NCBI GenBank assembly: GCA_002682825.1
Contig: NOKP01000016.1
Coordinates: 654,591 to 718,590 of the forward strand
Reading direction: 5' to 3'
Length of the DNA stretch: 64,000 bases
From: Neonectria sp. B-13
Lineage: Eukaryota; Ascomycota; Sordariomycetes; Hypocreales; Nectriaceae
The translations under genes were made by a program, and so were the position numbers. The notes under the pieces are model-generated. The model was not told the origin of the DNA, made no database searches, and worked only from the letters and a program-made list of their open reading frames with translations. The stretch's first letter is position 1. Every line of letters starts with the position of its first letter. This document shows, one piece after another, positions 11,835-22,624 of this stretch.

Positions 11835-13076
11835 TTAAACTCCCCCTTTACATCCCATAGCTTCGTCTACAAGAGCCCAAGCTGGTCCCAAGCACCTGTT
11901 CCATAAAGTTCCCGTGTGATGCACACCATCTCCCGTGGGTGCTACCTGGGGTATCGTCGCGAACTGTTCGAAGCCATGGTCTTTTCCAGGTACCTCTATG
12001 AGATGACAAGTAACTCCATTGGCTCCCAATTTGCTCTTAACTTCTCTCGAGCATTTGCATGGAACGATTCGATCGGCTGTTCCGTGAATCAATACTGTCG
12101 CTGGGTAATTCGAACCCATCTGCAGCATTGGATCCAGTCGTGGGTCCTTCCCCAACACCGTGGGGAATAGATTCTCTTTAACAAAGTGGCTGTAAAGATC
12201 GACACGGCTTGGAGGCAACTTGGGGGGTCGATCCACCCCAGAGAGGTCTACTCCTTCGATCATTTGCCCGTCGTCTGAATACGAGGGAATCATAGCATTT
12301 ACCGAGTCTTTGGAGCCAGTGGTTACTGGCGCCGTCGGAGACAGAAACGGGGCTAGTAGTTCATCTGGCACGGGGTATTTGTGTATTTGAGTCCCTGTGT
12401 TGAAAAACGAGTGGTTGAATGAAGGTATCCCGTAAAGGATAAGAAGAGCTCGAGGGGTAGAAGACCCTGCGCCCCTGCCTTGTTCGTGGGCAGCGAGGAG
12501 GTAAGCCAGGTACCCACCTAGAAACAGGAGCCAGTCAGCACTGGAGATCTATTCTGGTGGTGAGCTTTATGCAAGACTTAATGGGTACTTGCCAGCACTT
12601 TGGCCAGCCACGAGGATTCTATTCACATCGATTCTCAGCGATGGCATGACTGTAGGCAGTTCATTATGGATCCAATTCCAAGCCGCCTGAATATCTTCCA
12701 AGATGTCAAGGCCATTGACTTGTGGCAGCAGACGGTAGTCGACACTAATAGCCGCCCAGCCGCGTGAAAGGCAGGCCTGGATCAAGTACGGGGAGATGTG
12801 CTTTCGGGTGTACTCGACCTGATTAGATACCCAACATTAGACTACTCGACAAACAACCACGAAAAAGCCGCTACGGCATACACGACGTGGCATTTTCGCA
12901 ACAATGAAACTTACCAAGCCTCCTCCGTGGAAGAAAAGCATGGCTGGGCAACGTGGGTTGCCGACCTCATCTCCGGATGTATCCTCACGTGGGCTGTGGT
13001 AGACATCGGCGAAAAGCCCAAGCCCATCTACTTGGCGATAGCAGAATGTAGTCGGAAGAGGGACAGGGGGATCCAT
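11835..13076 (-). CDS. Alpha/beta hydrolase, hormone-sensitive-lipase type
   Basis: Predicted cytosolic carboxylesterase or lipase of the HSL-like group. Exons 13076-12915, 12818-12593 and 12517-11835 give 356 aa, typical of the family. The oxyanion-hole motif HGGG lies at about residue 50, the nucleophile Ser in GQSAGGYLAYLL at about 126-131, the acid Asp in IHGTADRIVP and the catalytic His in GKDHGFE. The second intron uses a GC donor (GCAAGT, 12592-12591) with a normal AG acceptor; no GT donor nearby keeps the frame and the GxSxGG motif. No signal peptide is seen. The natural substrate cannot be predicted. Confidence 0.88.
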
Positions 13077-13630
13077 AGTTCAAGCTCGTCCTTGATGGGT
13101 GACGGCTATTAGACTTGCTCAGTGACATAGGTGGTAGTCGAGTATTTGTTCGCGCTAGACGCAAGCCCACCTAGGGTGTCTCGGGTGAGTGACAAGCGTA
13201 ATCGCTGAGGAATAGCCCGATAAACCGAAACCGGTCTCAGCACAGTAACAGACCAAAAGTCCTTCCCTGTACCTGAAGTTTTACACCAAAAAGTAGTAGA
13301 GTAACTTACATGTTTGTATGTAGAACTGCCAAGTTGAGGTGATACACATCCGTCCTTACAGGCTGAATACTATTTAGTAGTGAGTGCATACTTGATATTC
13401 ACTGGAAATAAATCCGCCCCTGGATTTCAGGCCGTAGAAAGATAATGCCACTACTGCATATCTTAGCTCGGCTAGATTCTCTCATTCCTAACTGTGAGAG
13501 TAATTGGAACAGAGTCGATTTGGCACAACCTCACAGGGGCATACCGCAATGCCAAATGCAAAGGCCTCAACTAGGTTGACTTCGGCGAGTTTTGAGCTAC
13601 CAAGAGCCTCTTTCTTTCTTTTTGCGACAC

Positions 13631-16290
13631 TTAGTACTTGTCTGTGCGCTCTGCTTCCTTGCCGTAGGCATCATATCTATTTCCCAACAACGAAGCCCTC
13701 TTGCTCAGATCCCCCTTGTGGAGCTTGACCAGGTAGTCTCTGAATTCCCTCGACATTTGCACTGTTGCCTTGATATGGTCCGACTTGATGAGAACGCGAC
13801 CCTCTTTGTCCTTGTGGCTATGCGCCTCGGCAAGCGCAACGGCAACTTGGAAAGCTGAGTGCAAAATAGCGTTAAAACTCGCTTCGGAAAAATCACAGTC
13901 GTAGATATAGGGTCCGCAGTTGAGCTTACCGTTTCTGATCTCTCTCCCGTTCCACTCCAGAACTCTTAGTTCCTTCGACTGGACGTAGTCCTTGGCCGAT
14001 TGCGTGATGCGCATAGTCGTCTCCCTGTCTTCTTCCAATTTCTCAAAGAAGGCGTCCCAAAGCCGATCGCGTTCCTCGTCCTCAAACTTAGGGTAGTGTA
14101 CCTACACATGGATGCGGGATATGAAAGCTTCGTCAAAGGTCCCGACTCGGTTGGTGGTGAGAAACAAGATGCCCTTGTAGTACTCCAGGGCTCGGAGGAA
14201 ACCGGCGACGAGATGGTTACGCTCGATGTCTTGGACTTGTCTATGCTCCATGTAGATGTCTGCTTCGTCAATGAGCATGATTGCACCCCAGTTCTCTGCT
14301 AGTTTGAACCACTTCACGAGGTTCTCCTCGATTGCTTCTGGTTTCACTCCGATGTCCGAACAGGTCAGAGACAGCAGCGGCCGCTCCGTGAAATCCGCGA
14401 TGCACTCTACGCCGGTTATCCATACGTGTTCTGTAACCAATAAAATATCAACTCACCTGCGGTGTAGGTCTTGCCAACCCCAGGCCGTCCATGAAGGAGT
14501 ATGGTCAAACCCTCTCCTTTACCTTTGATGAAATCGGCGGTCCACATGGTCTCCGACTTCTTCCGCTTGGTGGCCTTATGGACCGAACTGATCTTGGTGA
14601 AATATGTTGTTTCTTGCAAAGTCGGCTGGGCGGCGCCTCTGATATACATCTGAGTTAGGCGCTGGATGTACTCCTTTGTCTCCTTTTTCATGACCAAACG
14701 ATCAAAGAGTGTTTTGTCAAAAGAAGACTCTTGGAAGCCATCGACGTGGAGGAAATCTGAAAGCGGGAACAAATCAATGTCTGGTTGATTCCCTTGAAAG
14801 TATAACCTGAGAATTGGTCCAACTTACTCCAGGATCTGAGCTTGAATAAGAAGGCCTCAACCATCTGATCGCACAAGAAATATTGATGATCGGTCAATTC
14901 CTCCACCAACAACGGGTTGATGTCGGAATAGCCAGCGAACTTTGGCTTTACGGCATGTCGATATATGCGCTCCTCGCATCTAGCGCAAGAGCATATTTTC
15001 GACGGACTAGAGGGGTGCGTAACTCCTGGAAGGAGTGATCTCCGCTCGTTGCCTGACCAGGCGGCAAATTGAATAGGGTCGACCATCGCAAGACTTGTGA
15101 ACTGTGATCAAAGTTAGTGACGTGTCCTTCCCGCTCAAATACAGTGTCAATACTCACGGCTCGCCTCGGGAAGGTGGTTGTATGGCCATCGAATCGGTAT
15201 GACCGCACCTCGCGTCTGAGTTTGTACCACTTCTTCCCCCGATTCATGAAGTGCTGGATAATTGCTTCAGGATCACCCTCACCAACGTCATCCATGAATC
15301 TAATATAATCGCATGGATATCCTCTCAGGGAGACGATCGCCTTCTCACCGGCAAAACGCCCGACGGTGAGAGTGGTTGCCACGGGTCCGACCCGACTAGA
15401 ATCCGCATCTAAGTTCCAGAAATAAATCTCGTAGGAATTCGTAGTACCATTAGTCAGTTTGAACTCCACGCTCATGACGACGTATGGTTCGTGCTCGCCG
15501 ATGTTCCACACATCGAAGTAGACGTCGGACCCGGGCTTGTACAGGAGCCAGAGCATGTCGAATGTGACAAATCCCCTTGCATGGCGTTCTCTTTCAGCCT
15601 CGACAGCCTTTTGTGTTCGTTCTCTAACGAAGTCTTGCACAATGCCAATGTGCTTTCCAGCCCATTGATTTGGGCATGTCAACGGTTCCTCTCCAGCCTC
15701 CATCGCCACTCTTTCCCGGTATTCGGTCAGCTCTTTTTCGAAGATGACAAAAACTGAATACGGCTCGAGGATCTTGATCATGTTTGGGGAGAAATCGATG
15801 GCAGGATAGTAATCCACAACGCATCGCAAGGCTTCCGTCACGGCGGGCGACAGAATGTTGATGTAGGAATGTCCTTTGCCTTGATCTGCCTTTGTGACAT
15901 CATCATTTGTGCTAGGAGAGAGCTCATCTTGACCCGTCACACGAACTTCGACGTACTCGAAGATCGGGGGCTCTTCCAAAGTCTCGGGCCTTCCAAATTT
16001 ACCGTCGACGAAGACAGAACCTGATACCTGGCCGACGTATTCGACCCTGTATCTTATCAGGTGCGAGTCGCCTTTCGCCAAAGACGGTTCAGTGGAACCC
16101 TCTGCTAACTGCATCGCCGTTGTCGAGCGGCTATTGGAGTCCTCGGGGCGTTCTGGCGGCGTTTCGAGGCCAGATGAGGTAGTCTGCACTTTATATGAGG
16201 AACTCCCTTTGTTGTGTGGCGGAGCCCGCTTACCAGCTTAATTACTGGGCTTGAGATAGAGGCATCACCCGTCGCCGGTATTTGGTCCAT
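13631..16290 (-). pseudogene. BCS1-like AAA+ ATPase with in-frame TAG
   Basis: Exons 16290-16234, 16183-15158, 15101-14828, 14756-14457 and 14430-13631 sum to 819 codons. The N-terminal half resembles the DUF7025 region common in fungal AAA proteins. The ATPase domain shows Walker A GRPGVGKT (about 14480), Walker B IMLIDEADIYME, sensor-1 LFLTTNR and the arginine-finger segment AFISRIHV. The next codon is TAG (14104-14102), where relatives normally have Gln or another residue, and the same frame then continues with VHYPKFEDEERDRLWDAFF and about 150 further codons of normal C-terminal domain. No frame-keeping intron can remove the stop. If real, translation ends at 661 aa, without the lid. It may be a nonsense allele, a sequence error, or a codon recoded by A-to-I editing. 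Marked pseudogene for the stop only; the rest is intact. Confidence 0.75.
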
Positions 16291-16981
16291 CTTCACAAGA
16301 TGTGGTAATTGCACTTAGATCGGGAATGGATACGTGGTGAAGGGATATCAGGATACGCAATAAAAGTGGTTGTTTGATTCATGAGCGAGGGGAAGGATTC
16401 TTCTTGAGGGTGAACTATCGCTGTCAAGACGAGGGCTAAGGCGGAGAAGGGCATGGGTTGGACGGCCAAATGTGTAGCCATGCGGCTTAAAATGGTGCCC
16501 AAAGCAACTGCTTCGCCCAGCCGCAGGTTGAATGCTACCCTTCATGATTCTTAGTTGCATGAAGCCATCCAAAGTGACGAATGACAAGCCGATATTTTCG
16601 GCCCAGGCTGCACACTTCTTGTGTTGCAGCCGTTGTTGCTGACGGTGGGGCAACCCATTCAGGATGGCCCCCATTGACGAGGCAAGGAACTGTACAATGT
16701 TTCCACAGCTGAAAGCCACCTGGTAGGACGCTATGCCGACGTGTCAACTGTCTATTGGGTCACTTTGGATGCTGCCTGGTATCGTGCATCTCACGTCGGC
16801 TGTGATCACCGTAGTTCCTCGGCACACGGAAACAGATTCCCAAACCAATCTGCCAACCCGCTCTCACCACTTCCAACCACCAGGCTATGAAACCCTCATT
16901 GACAAGTAGAGATCATTCTTCCTACTTGGCGATCGCTTCGACCTTACAACAAGCACGGTGACACTTTAACAAATTGGAATC
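16291..16981. promoter_or_regulatory. Divergent intergenic region between AAA+ and STAND-like genes
   Basis: About 690 bp separate two genes transcribed outward, so both promoters should lie here. Minus-strand open frames of up to 123 codons occur but show no domain and overlap the expected promoter. No specific operator was recognised. Confidence 0.4.
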
Positions 16982-19190
16982 ATGGCAACTGCCCACTATG
17001 TCGACCCTGAGCCCGGCGCCCTAGTGCAACGCTTTTCCTGGGAGATCGAAGCACGAGAGCGTACCGAGGCTGATACGGAAGAGTTTAATCAACTTCGATC
17101 AGACTTCATCTCAGAGAGGGAAAGGCGGGATAAGGAAAGACGGGAAAGCATCCGTCGCATAGAGGCGCAATTTAGCGTGACGAGGTGAGCAGCGAGACAG
17201 AGAGCCGTTTGCTCCGTCAAATCGCTCGTCATGCAACTCTCTGCCAGAACTTGATCTGACATATTATCAGATCAGACGATGTGTTGATATTCAATAAGGC
17301 CAAGAGTCAGCTTCGAGAAGCGATGACCAAATTTCAGGACCTTGTTCCGGGTCAACTGAAAACGGACGGATCACCTACCAGTTGGGAAGACATCTGGTCA
17401 GCAGCTACTGAGGCTCAGGCTCAATGGGAAACGAGGGCGAAGGAGACGCGAGTCGGCCAAGTCAAGCATTGGATCCGAAGAATGTGCAATGGAATGCACA
17501 ATCACTCCACAGCTCTCAAAATGCTTCCCTCCGAAAGCGAGTACGTGTCCTTGGTTGCCGGCTCGGTCTCCATGATCATCAAGGTGCGAAATTCAAGGAG
17601 CTGGTGTACTCCTGAGGCAATACGAACAGAATCTAATGCAGACAGGCATCGGCAAATTACATCAACATTTCAGAATCCTTCGCTCGGGGCATCGTTGACG
17701 TGAATGATGCTGTGAATCTAGAGAATCTCAGCCACGTGTACGACACACCGATTCTACAGCAACTCACAATGCGTCTCTACGTACAGATATTCACGTATCT
17801 GATAAAATTCATGACTTGGTACACGGATCGTAGCAGGAAGAGGTTTCTGAGAAGCTTCAACGAAAATATCAATCGTCTGTTCGAGGACGACCTGAGCCAG
17901 GTGAAGCAAATCTCGAGCCTGCTCTCGCGGCAGATCCAAATGTACATGTCCGCCGACGCCAGGGTCTCAAAGCTCATGCTGGAAGATTTGAGCGGTGACA
18001 TGCGATATCTCCTCAAGCTTTCGGAAGCTGGAGAAAGACAATCACGGCTTGAAAATGCCGCGAATCCGGAGGTGCTGCAGCGCGTCTGGCGCTGTCATAT
18101 CGAAAAGACCAAGGAAGAGTTTAGAGAGTGTGTGCAAGAAGTCATGAAAGACTATCAGGAGATGATGAGAAGGGGAATCTCAGGGAATGGGATCACAAAC
18201 CTTCTGGAACAGCAAGCTTCCCGGGATATGCCTGCATCCCCCCAATCCTCGGTTATTCACAGAGGCAAAGGTGCGTGGACATGTACTCCTAAATCAAAGA
18301 ATTCCTCGATGTTTAAGAAGTTAAAAGGACTAACAGCCGCATTACTAGATTCAGAAGTCAGTAGTGCGTCAACTCGGAGCCCAGCTGCGTCTACCGAGGA
18401 GTTTGACCGCGTAACCATGCCAGAAGCAATCGACATCAGGTTCGAGTCGCGCCACTTCGAGGATTACTTCACCTGGGACCATGTGCACCCGGTTTTGGAG
18501 GCTTCGTTGCCTTTGCTCGCAGATACCACATTCTTGGGGAGGCTCGACTACTTCACCACAAACATGGAGTCGACGGTTCTCTATGCACATGGGCAGTATC
18601 TGGGCGAGAGCACGAATCTCTTGCGCCAGTCAGTGTCAGCGTATGCATCCCATTCTCAAGAAGCCGGTGTACCTATGGTCTCGTATTTCTGTCAACTTCC
18701 GCACGACGAGCCGCCAGAGCACAGGACGCGGGAGTCAATCGAGCTCTCGGCTTTGCTGTACGCGATGATTCGCCAGGTCGTCAACTTGCTTCCGGTTGAT
18801 ACTGCGAGTGTTTCTCTAGATACCGCGATACTCTCTGCCATTGACGGCACGTTGCGCACTTGGAAGGAGGCGATCACTTTGTTTCAGCACCTCGTCAGTT
18901 GCGTTGAACTGCCGCTCCTGCTGTTCGTCATTGACGGAATCAACGTACTTGAGGATCAATTCGAACACAGCACCGACGAGCAACTAGAAAGCCTAGTTCG
19001 CTGCCTGACTCGCATGACCAATCCGGCGGCTTTGGGGGAAGAGCGAATTGTCAAAGTGCTTTTTACTACTATGGGGCTGTCGGAAACGCTTTGTCGGCTT
19101 CTGGATAGGGACGACATGGTCTCTTGCACCACCTCATCTCCACGGGGAGCAAGAAGACCGCCTCGAGCCCGCCGAGTTATCTCATCTTGA
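16982..19190 (+). CDS. DUF7708 STAND-like (NLR-related) protein lacking a P-loop
   Basis: Exons 16982-17184, 17271-17583 and 17646-19190 give 686 aa. A charged, probably coiled-coil N-terminus (residues about 20-65) is followed by a DUF7708-like domain (about 70-270), the region that precedes NACHT or other STAND ATPase modules in many fungal proteins. The remainder resembles a NACHT-type fold: a Walker-B-like LLLFVIDGINVLED near residue 590 and a following strand VLFTTMG. No GxxxxGK[ST] Walker A is visible where expected, so nucleotide binding is doubtful. No C-terminal repeats are present. It is divergent from the BCS1-like AAA+ gene. Related proteins act in fungal allorecognition or immunity; a role here is inference. 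The last 25 residues are basic and unconserved, so the exact end is uncertain. Confidence 0.72.
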
Positions 19191-19796
19191 TTTGGCACAA
19201 CGCTTGTAAATATTCCATCAGCTTACGTGAATAAGGACGGCATCAGTTCTCTATGCATTGCCCTGACTTCTAAGTTAATCCTAAAACAGATTAATGCACA
19301 AACCAAGTCTGCCTTTGTATGTCAAATAAGCGATGCAGCACACAAATGAGTCCTCTACCAGAAGAAAACTATATTAATGTGATTAAAAGAATAACTTATT
19401 GTCCCTTGATGAAAGGCCCAGGCTTACAAACAGCAATTGCCTCCCCTTGATCAGAAACCCAGTAAGGAGTTGACAAGGCGTATTTTCTGCCTATAGCTAA
19501 GACCTGCGCTGGCTGTAGACTTCAAGCACGAGAAACTGCAAGATCAACCATCTGCTAAGGAGGCACTCAAGGAACATATTGGTTGTTTTGAGGGTTTGGT
19601 TTTGGTTTGTTATTTCAGAACAGCTTAGAGTGATCAGCCGCACTATTTATAGACAGTTAAATGTGTTTATTTGAGCTTCTTGCTGCACTATGTATTTGCT
19701 CCCTTCTTCAACTTCATGCTGTTGTGTACATGGCCAGAGGCGTGTTTGATCAAGGTCTGGATGGTCTCTGGTTGCACTTCCTGATTACTCACCGAT
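19191..19796. other. Convergent 3' intergenic region
   Basis: This lies between the ends of the STAND-like gene (plus) and the kinase gene (minus). No coding region or RNA gene is supported; only 3' UTR and terminator functions are expected. Confidence 0.5.
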
Positions 19797-21287
19797 TTAA
19801 TCTTGTGGAAAATCTGTGTGAAGCCACGGATCTTTGAGTAGTTCCCCTGCCGTACTTCGTTCCTTTGGATTCCATCTGACCATCTTCTTCACGAACTCAA
19901 TAAACTTCTTCTTCTCCTCGCCACTAATCATGTTCACAGTGCTCTCAAAGCTAAAGTCCTTGGGTACGAGATCCAGATCTTTTAAACTGCCTGTTAGAAT
20001 GTGTCAGCAACAGGCCTCATAGGGATAGTTATACACAAACCATCAGGTTGGTAGAACATCGTAGTTCTTCGACCATTAGCCAAAAGCTCCTCGGGTGGTG
20101 GGCCTAAGAGGGCAGTTATCTGGGCAAGATGCCTCTGGTCATCATACTCGTCGACCTTTTCTAAATTGGTTGGGTTGAAGAGTTTCTTTCCTCCGAGCAG
20201 ATCCCATAACTTGAAAGACGTGGTATTAGCATAGGACAGCGATATCTTGTGACTGGGTGTTTACCATGACGCCGAGGCTCCATATATCTGCGCTGTACGT
20301 GTAGCCCGCATCGAGTATGACTTCAGGAGCCCGGTATGTTTCTGCCTGGATGCAGCCAGTCTGTGGTACGTCCCCTGATACGGAAAGGTCAAAGTCGGTG
20401 ATCTGAACAACTCCGGTTGGTACAGAAAACTGCCCGTAGTTGTTCCGTGACAGGTAAATGGTGCGCCCATCTATCATCTTTTGCGGCAACGGATGGTCGT
20501 GTTCGTCACGAGCGTCCCGTTCAAGGATTGCCGGATCCTCGATTTTCACCATAACATTATCCGGTTTTATATCTACCTCACTGGTTAGCGTGGCACTTAG
20601 TAGACTATTGTTGATCAGCTCAGGGTCGCACCGGTGTGAATAATATGGCATTCCGAATGGAGATAGTCAAGTCCGTGGAGAATCATTTGAAGCGAGATCT
20701 TCAAAACATCTGAGGGTATGGTTCCTCCAACGAATCTTCGACAGTAAAGCCAAAAGGGCTCTCGTAGGGGTTCGAAAACGAGGCAAATATGGTTCCCAGA
20801 TGCACCGTCAATAGTGAAAGAATCAAGCAGCTTCCTCACGAAGTGCCAACCCTCATGGTGGCTAGTTCGAGAAATACGTTTCAGAATGGCAAGCTCGTTT
20901 TCGGCGGAATCCTTGCGTGAGTGATGACTGCTCGCATTTATCTTCACAGCGACGTATCGCTCCTTCGACCATCGCCAACTAGACGATTCAAACGGTTAGA
21001 CCAAGTCAAATTATTTATTAACAGAGGGAGAAGCACTGGTGAAGATCTCTAGCCAACCAAACTGTTGAGCTGGAGCCATAGCCCAGTTTAGTCGCAATTT
21101 GATATCGCCCGTTGAGGACTTGGCCAAGATGAGCAGGGTAGAAGCGGTTAGGATGGTAGTATGGCGTCTTTTCTTCTTCGATGGGCTGTGTCGGATTGAG
21201 TTGAGATGCAACCATAGTAGATGGAGCCCATGCCTGATGGCTCAGGGCCAGGCCAGGCCATTTTCTGCCGCTTCTAACAGCAAACAT
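19797..21287 (-). CDS. SRPK-like serine/threonine protein kinase
   Basis: Predicted protein kinase of the SR-protein-kinase-like group expanded in filamentous fungi. Exons 21287-21037, 20978-20632, 20572-20265, 20209-20041 and 19990-19797 give 422 aa. Visible motifs: glycine loop KLGYGSSSTVWLARD, catalytic lysine in YVAVKINAS, catalytic loop as HTDIKPDNVMV (HTD in place of HRD), metal-binding motif as ITDFDLS (DFD in place of DFG), activation segment end YRAPEVIL and DIWSLGVMLWDLL. The variant HTD and DFD keep the catalytic Asp residues and are common in this fungal subgroup, so activity is likely. SRPK family kinases phosphorylate Ser/Arg-rich splicing proteins, but these expanded copies may have other targets. 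The start at 21287 is the most upstream ATG; Met-25 is an alternative. Confidence 0.88.
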
Positions 21288-21465
21288 GAGCGAAGAACCT
21301 CAAGAAGCGAGGTAGGACGTGAGAGTGTGAGAACATGAGATGTTCTTTTGTTCTTCACGGATATACTTCCCTCTACTAGTTTTTGGGTGCCTTGGCAACC
21401 GGTAGCACGTGATATATCGCCTGACAGGACACGTTCCCATCTGATGTATTATTGTATTCTATTGG

Positions 21466-21930
21466 GTGGGCAGAAGCGTAAATTCTCATTATCCTATATA
21501 TATCATCTTTCAAATTCACTTTCAGCTGCCCGTACGGTGTCGGGTTGTCGAGGGGGCGCTTGGTTGGCTGCAGAGGAATAACCCTCACTACTGGGACGTT
21601 GAGACCAATCAGGTAGAGGTGGACAGCTGGGGAACTCCGCCGCACGATGTGCCATCGCAGATCCTTCAGCGTTTGGAGCGCAGCGAACTTGTCTGCCTGG
21701 GAAAGGGGCGCACAGCGCAGATCGTACCGCCTGCCGAGCGCGGGATTAACGACAAGGACACTGCCAGCATCTGTACGGCAGGGCCTGGGCATGGAGCCAT
21801 ATATTTCTGTGTCCCTGGCGAGAACGCTACCAAGCCTGTTCCCGTTCGACAAAGACGGCCCTTGGTTGGCAGAGAAGAGCATCATCATTGCTGGCGGCGA
21901 GGGAGATGCGGGCATCGACGAAAACGCTGA
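21466..21930 (+). mobile_element. Helitron remnant, DUF6570-like fragment
   Basis: An open frame here contains LPVRCRVVEGALGWLQRNNP, then HYWDVETNQ and PPHDVPSQILQRL. This matches the pattern of the DUF6570-like region of Helitron-encoded RepHel proteins as I know it: R[RC]VVE-AL-WL--NNP-Y-D followed by a VP- segment. The recognised core spans roughly 21520-21690. No Rep motif, helicase, TC start or CTRR end is visible nearby, so only a fragment remains. The opposite-strand frame 21376-22005 is probably its shadow. Assignment is by eye and moderate. Confidence 0.45.
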
Positions 21931-22005
21931 GGCATCTGCGAGGAGTCTCTGGCATCGCGGAACATAGGCCTCACGGCATGGGCGGAGGGGGTACCAAGGC
22001 GACAA

Positions 22006-22624
22006 GACGGCTGCTTCCCAGCTGCATGATTATGAAGTTTATCGCGCATTGTCTAATTAAGAGTATCCAGGTCATAAAATCGTCTTAGTCTCAGACACCC
22101 TCATATTTTCTGCTTCGAAGTGATACAGAGCTAGTGGATAGTACTTCATCAACAAACTAATTTGAATCAAAGTTAAATATTAGGTGGATTGGCCTTTGAT
22201 CGGTCCACTCGCAAACCTTTCTGTATGACCAGTTCGACAGGTTTGTCAAGGTCTTGTGGTCTCTGCTGGTGCTGCTTCCCGTTCGTCCCTGTCTTGGTGC
22301 GCATGTTGCTCCCATGTGGTTGAATCTACAGACCAGCGAAATCCTAGTATGGAGGCTACGAGGTGTCGTGTGAATGGATGGGAGACCACATGGAAGATGG
22401 AAGCCTGGGAAGACAAGTGACCTCTTTATAGATATATACTTAGCTAACAGTGGATTGTCCAGGACTTCGTTAGCCTCCAGTTATTGCACTCAAAGCTGCA
22501 ATGTGTTGGGGACAGCAAACTGTGATCACGTACTCATCATTGTACTGTGTCGGAGCCATGGGACAGCTAGTAGTGTTTGTAACTAATTGTAACAGGATGG
22601 CCTTGCATAATAAAACTGCGTTCT
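22006..22624. other. Intergenic region downstream of the C2H2 gene
   Basis: No gene is supported. Short frames of about 70 codons on the plus strand show no known domain. This may include more of the decayed Helitron-related sequence. Confidence 0.4.

Noticed and set aside
14095..14110. An intron that would remove the TAG in the AAA+ gene
   Set aside because: The only GT/AG pairs around the codon give segments of 6-15 nt, far below any functional intron, and longer choices remove conserved residues or break the frame.
16348..16747. Minus-strand frames of 70-123 codons upstream of the AAA+ gene
   Set aside because: They occupy the divergent promoter, have no domain and cannot be joined to the AAA+ start.
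21376..22005. 209-codon minus-strand frame
   Set aside because: It overlaps the Helitron-like frame on the other strand, has no domain and no splice partners.
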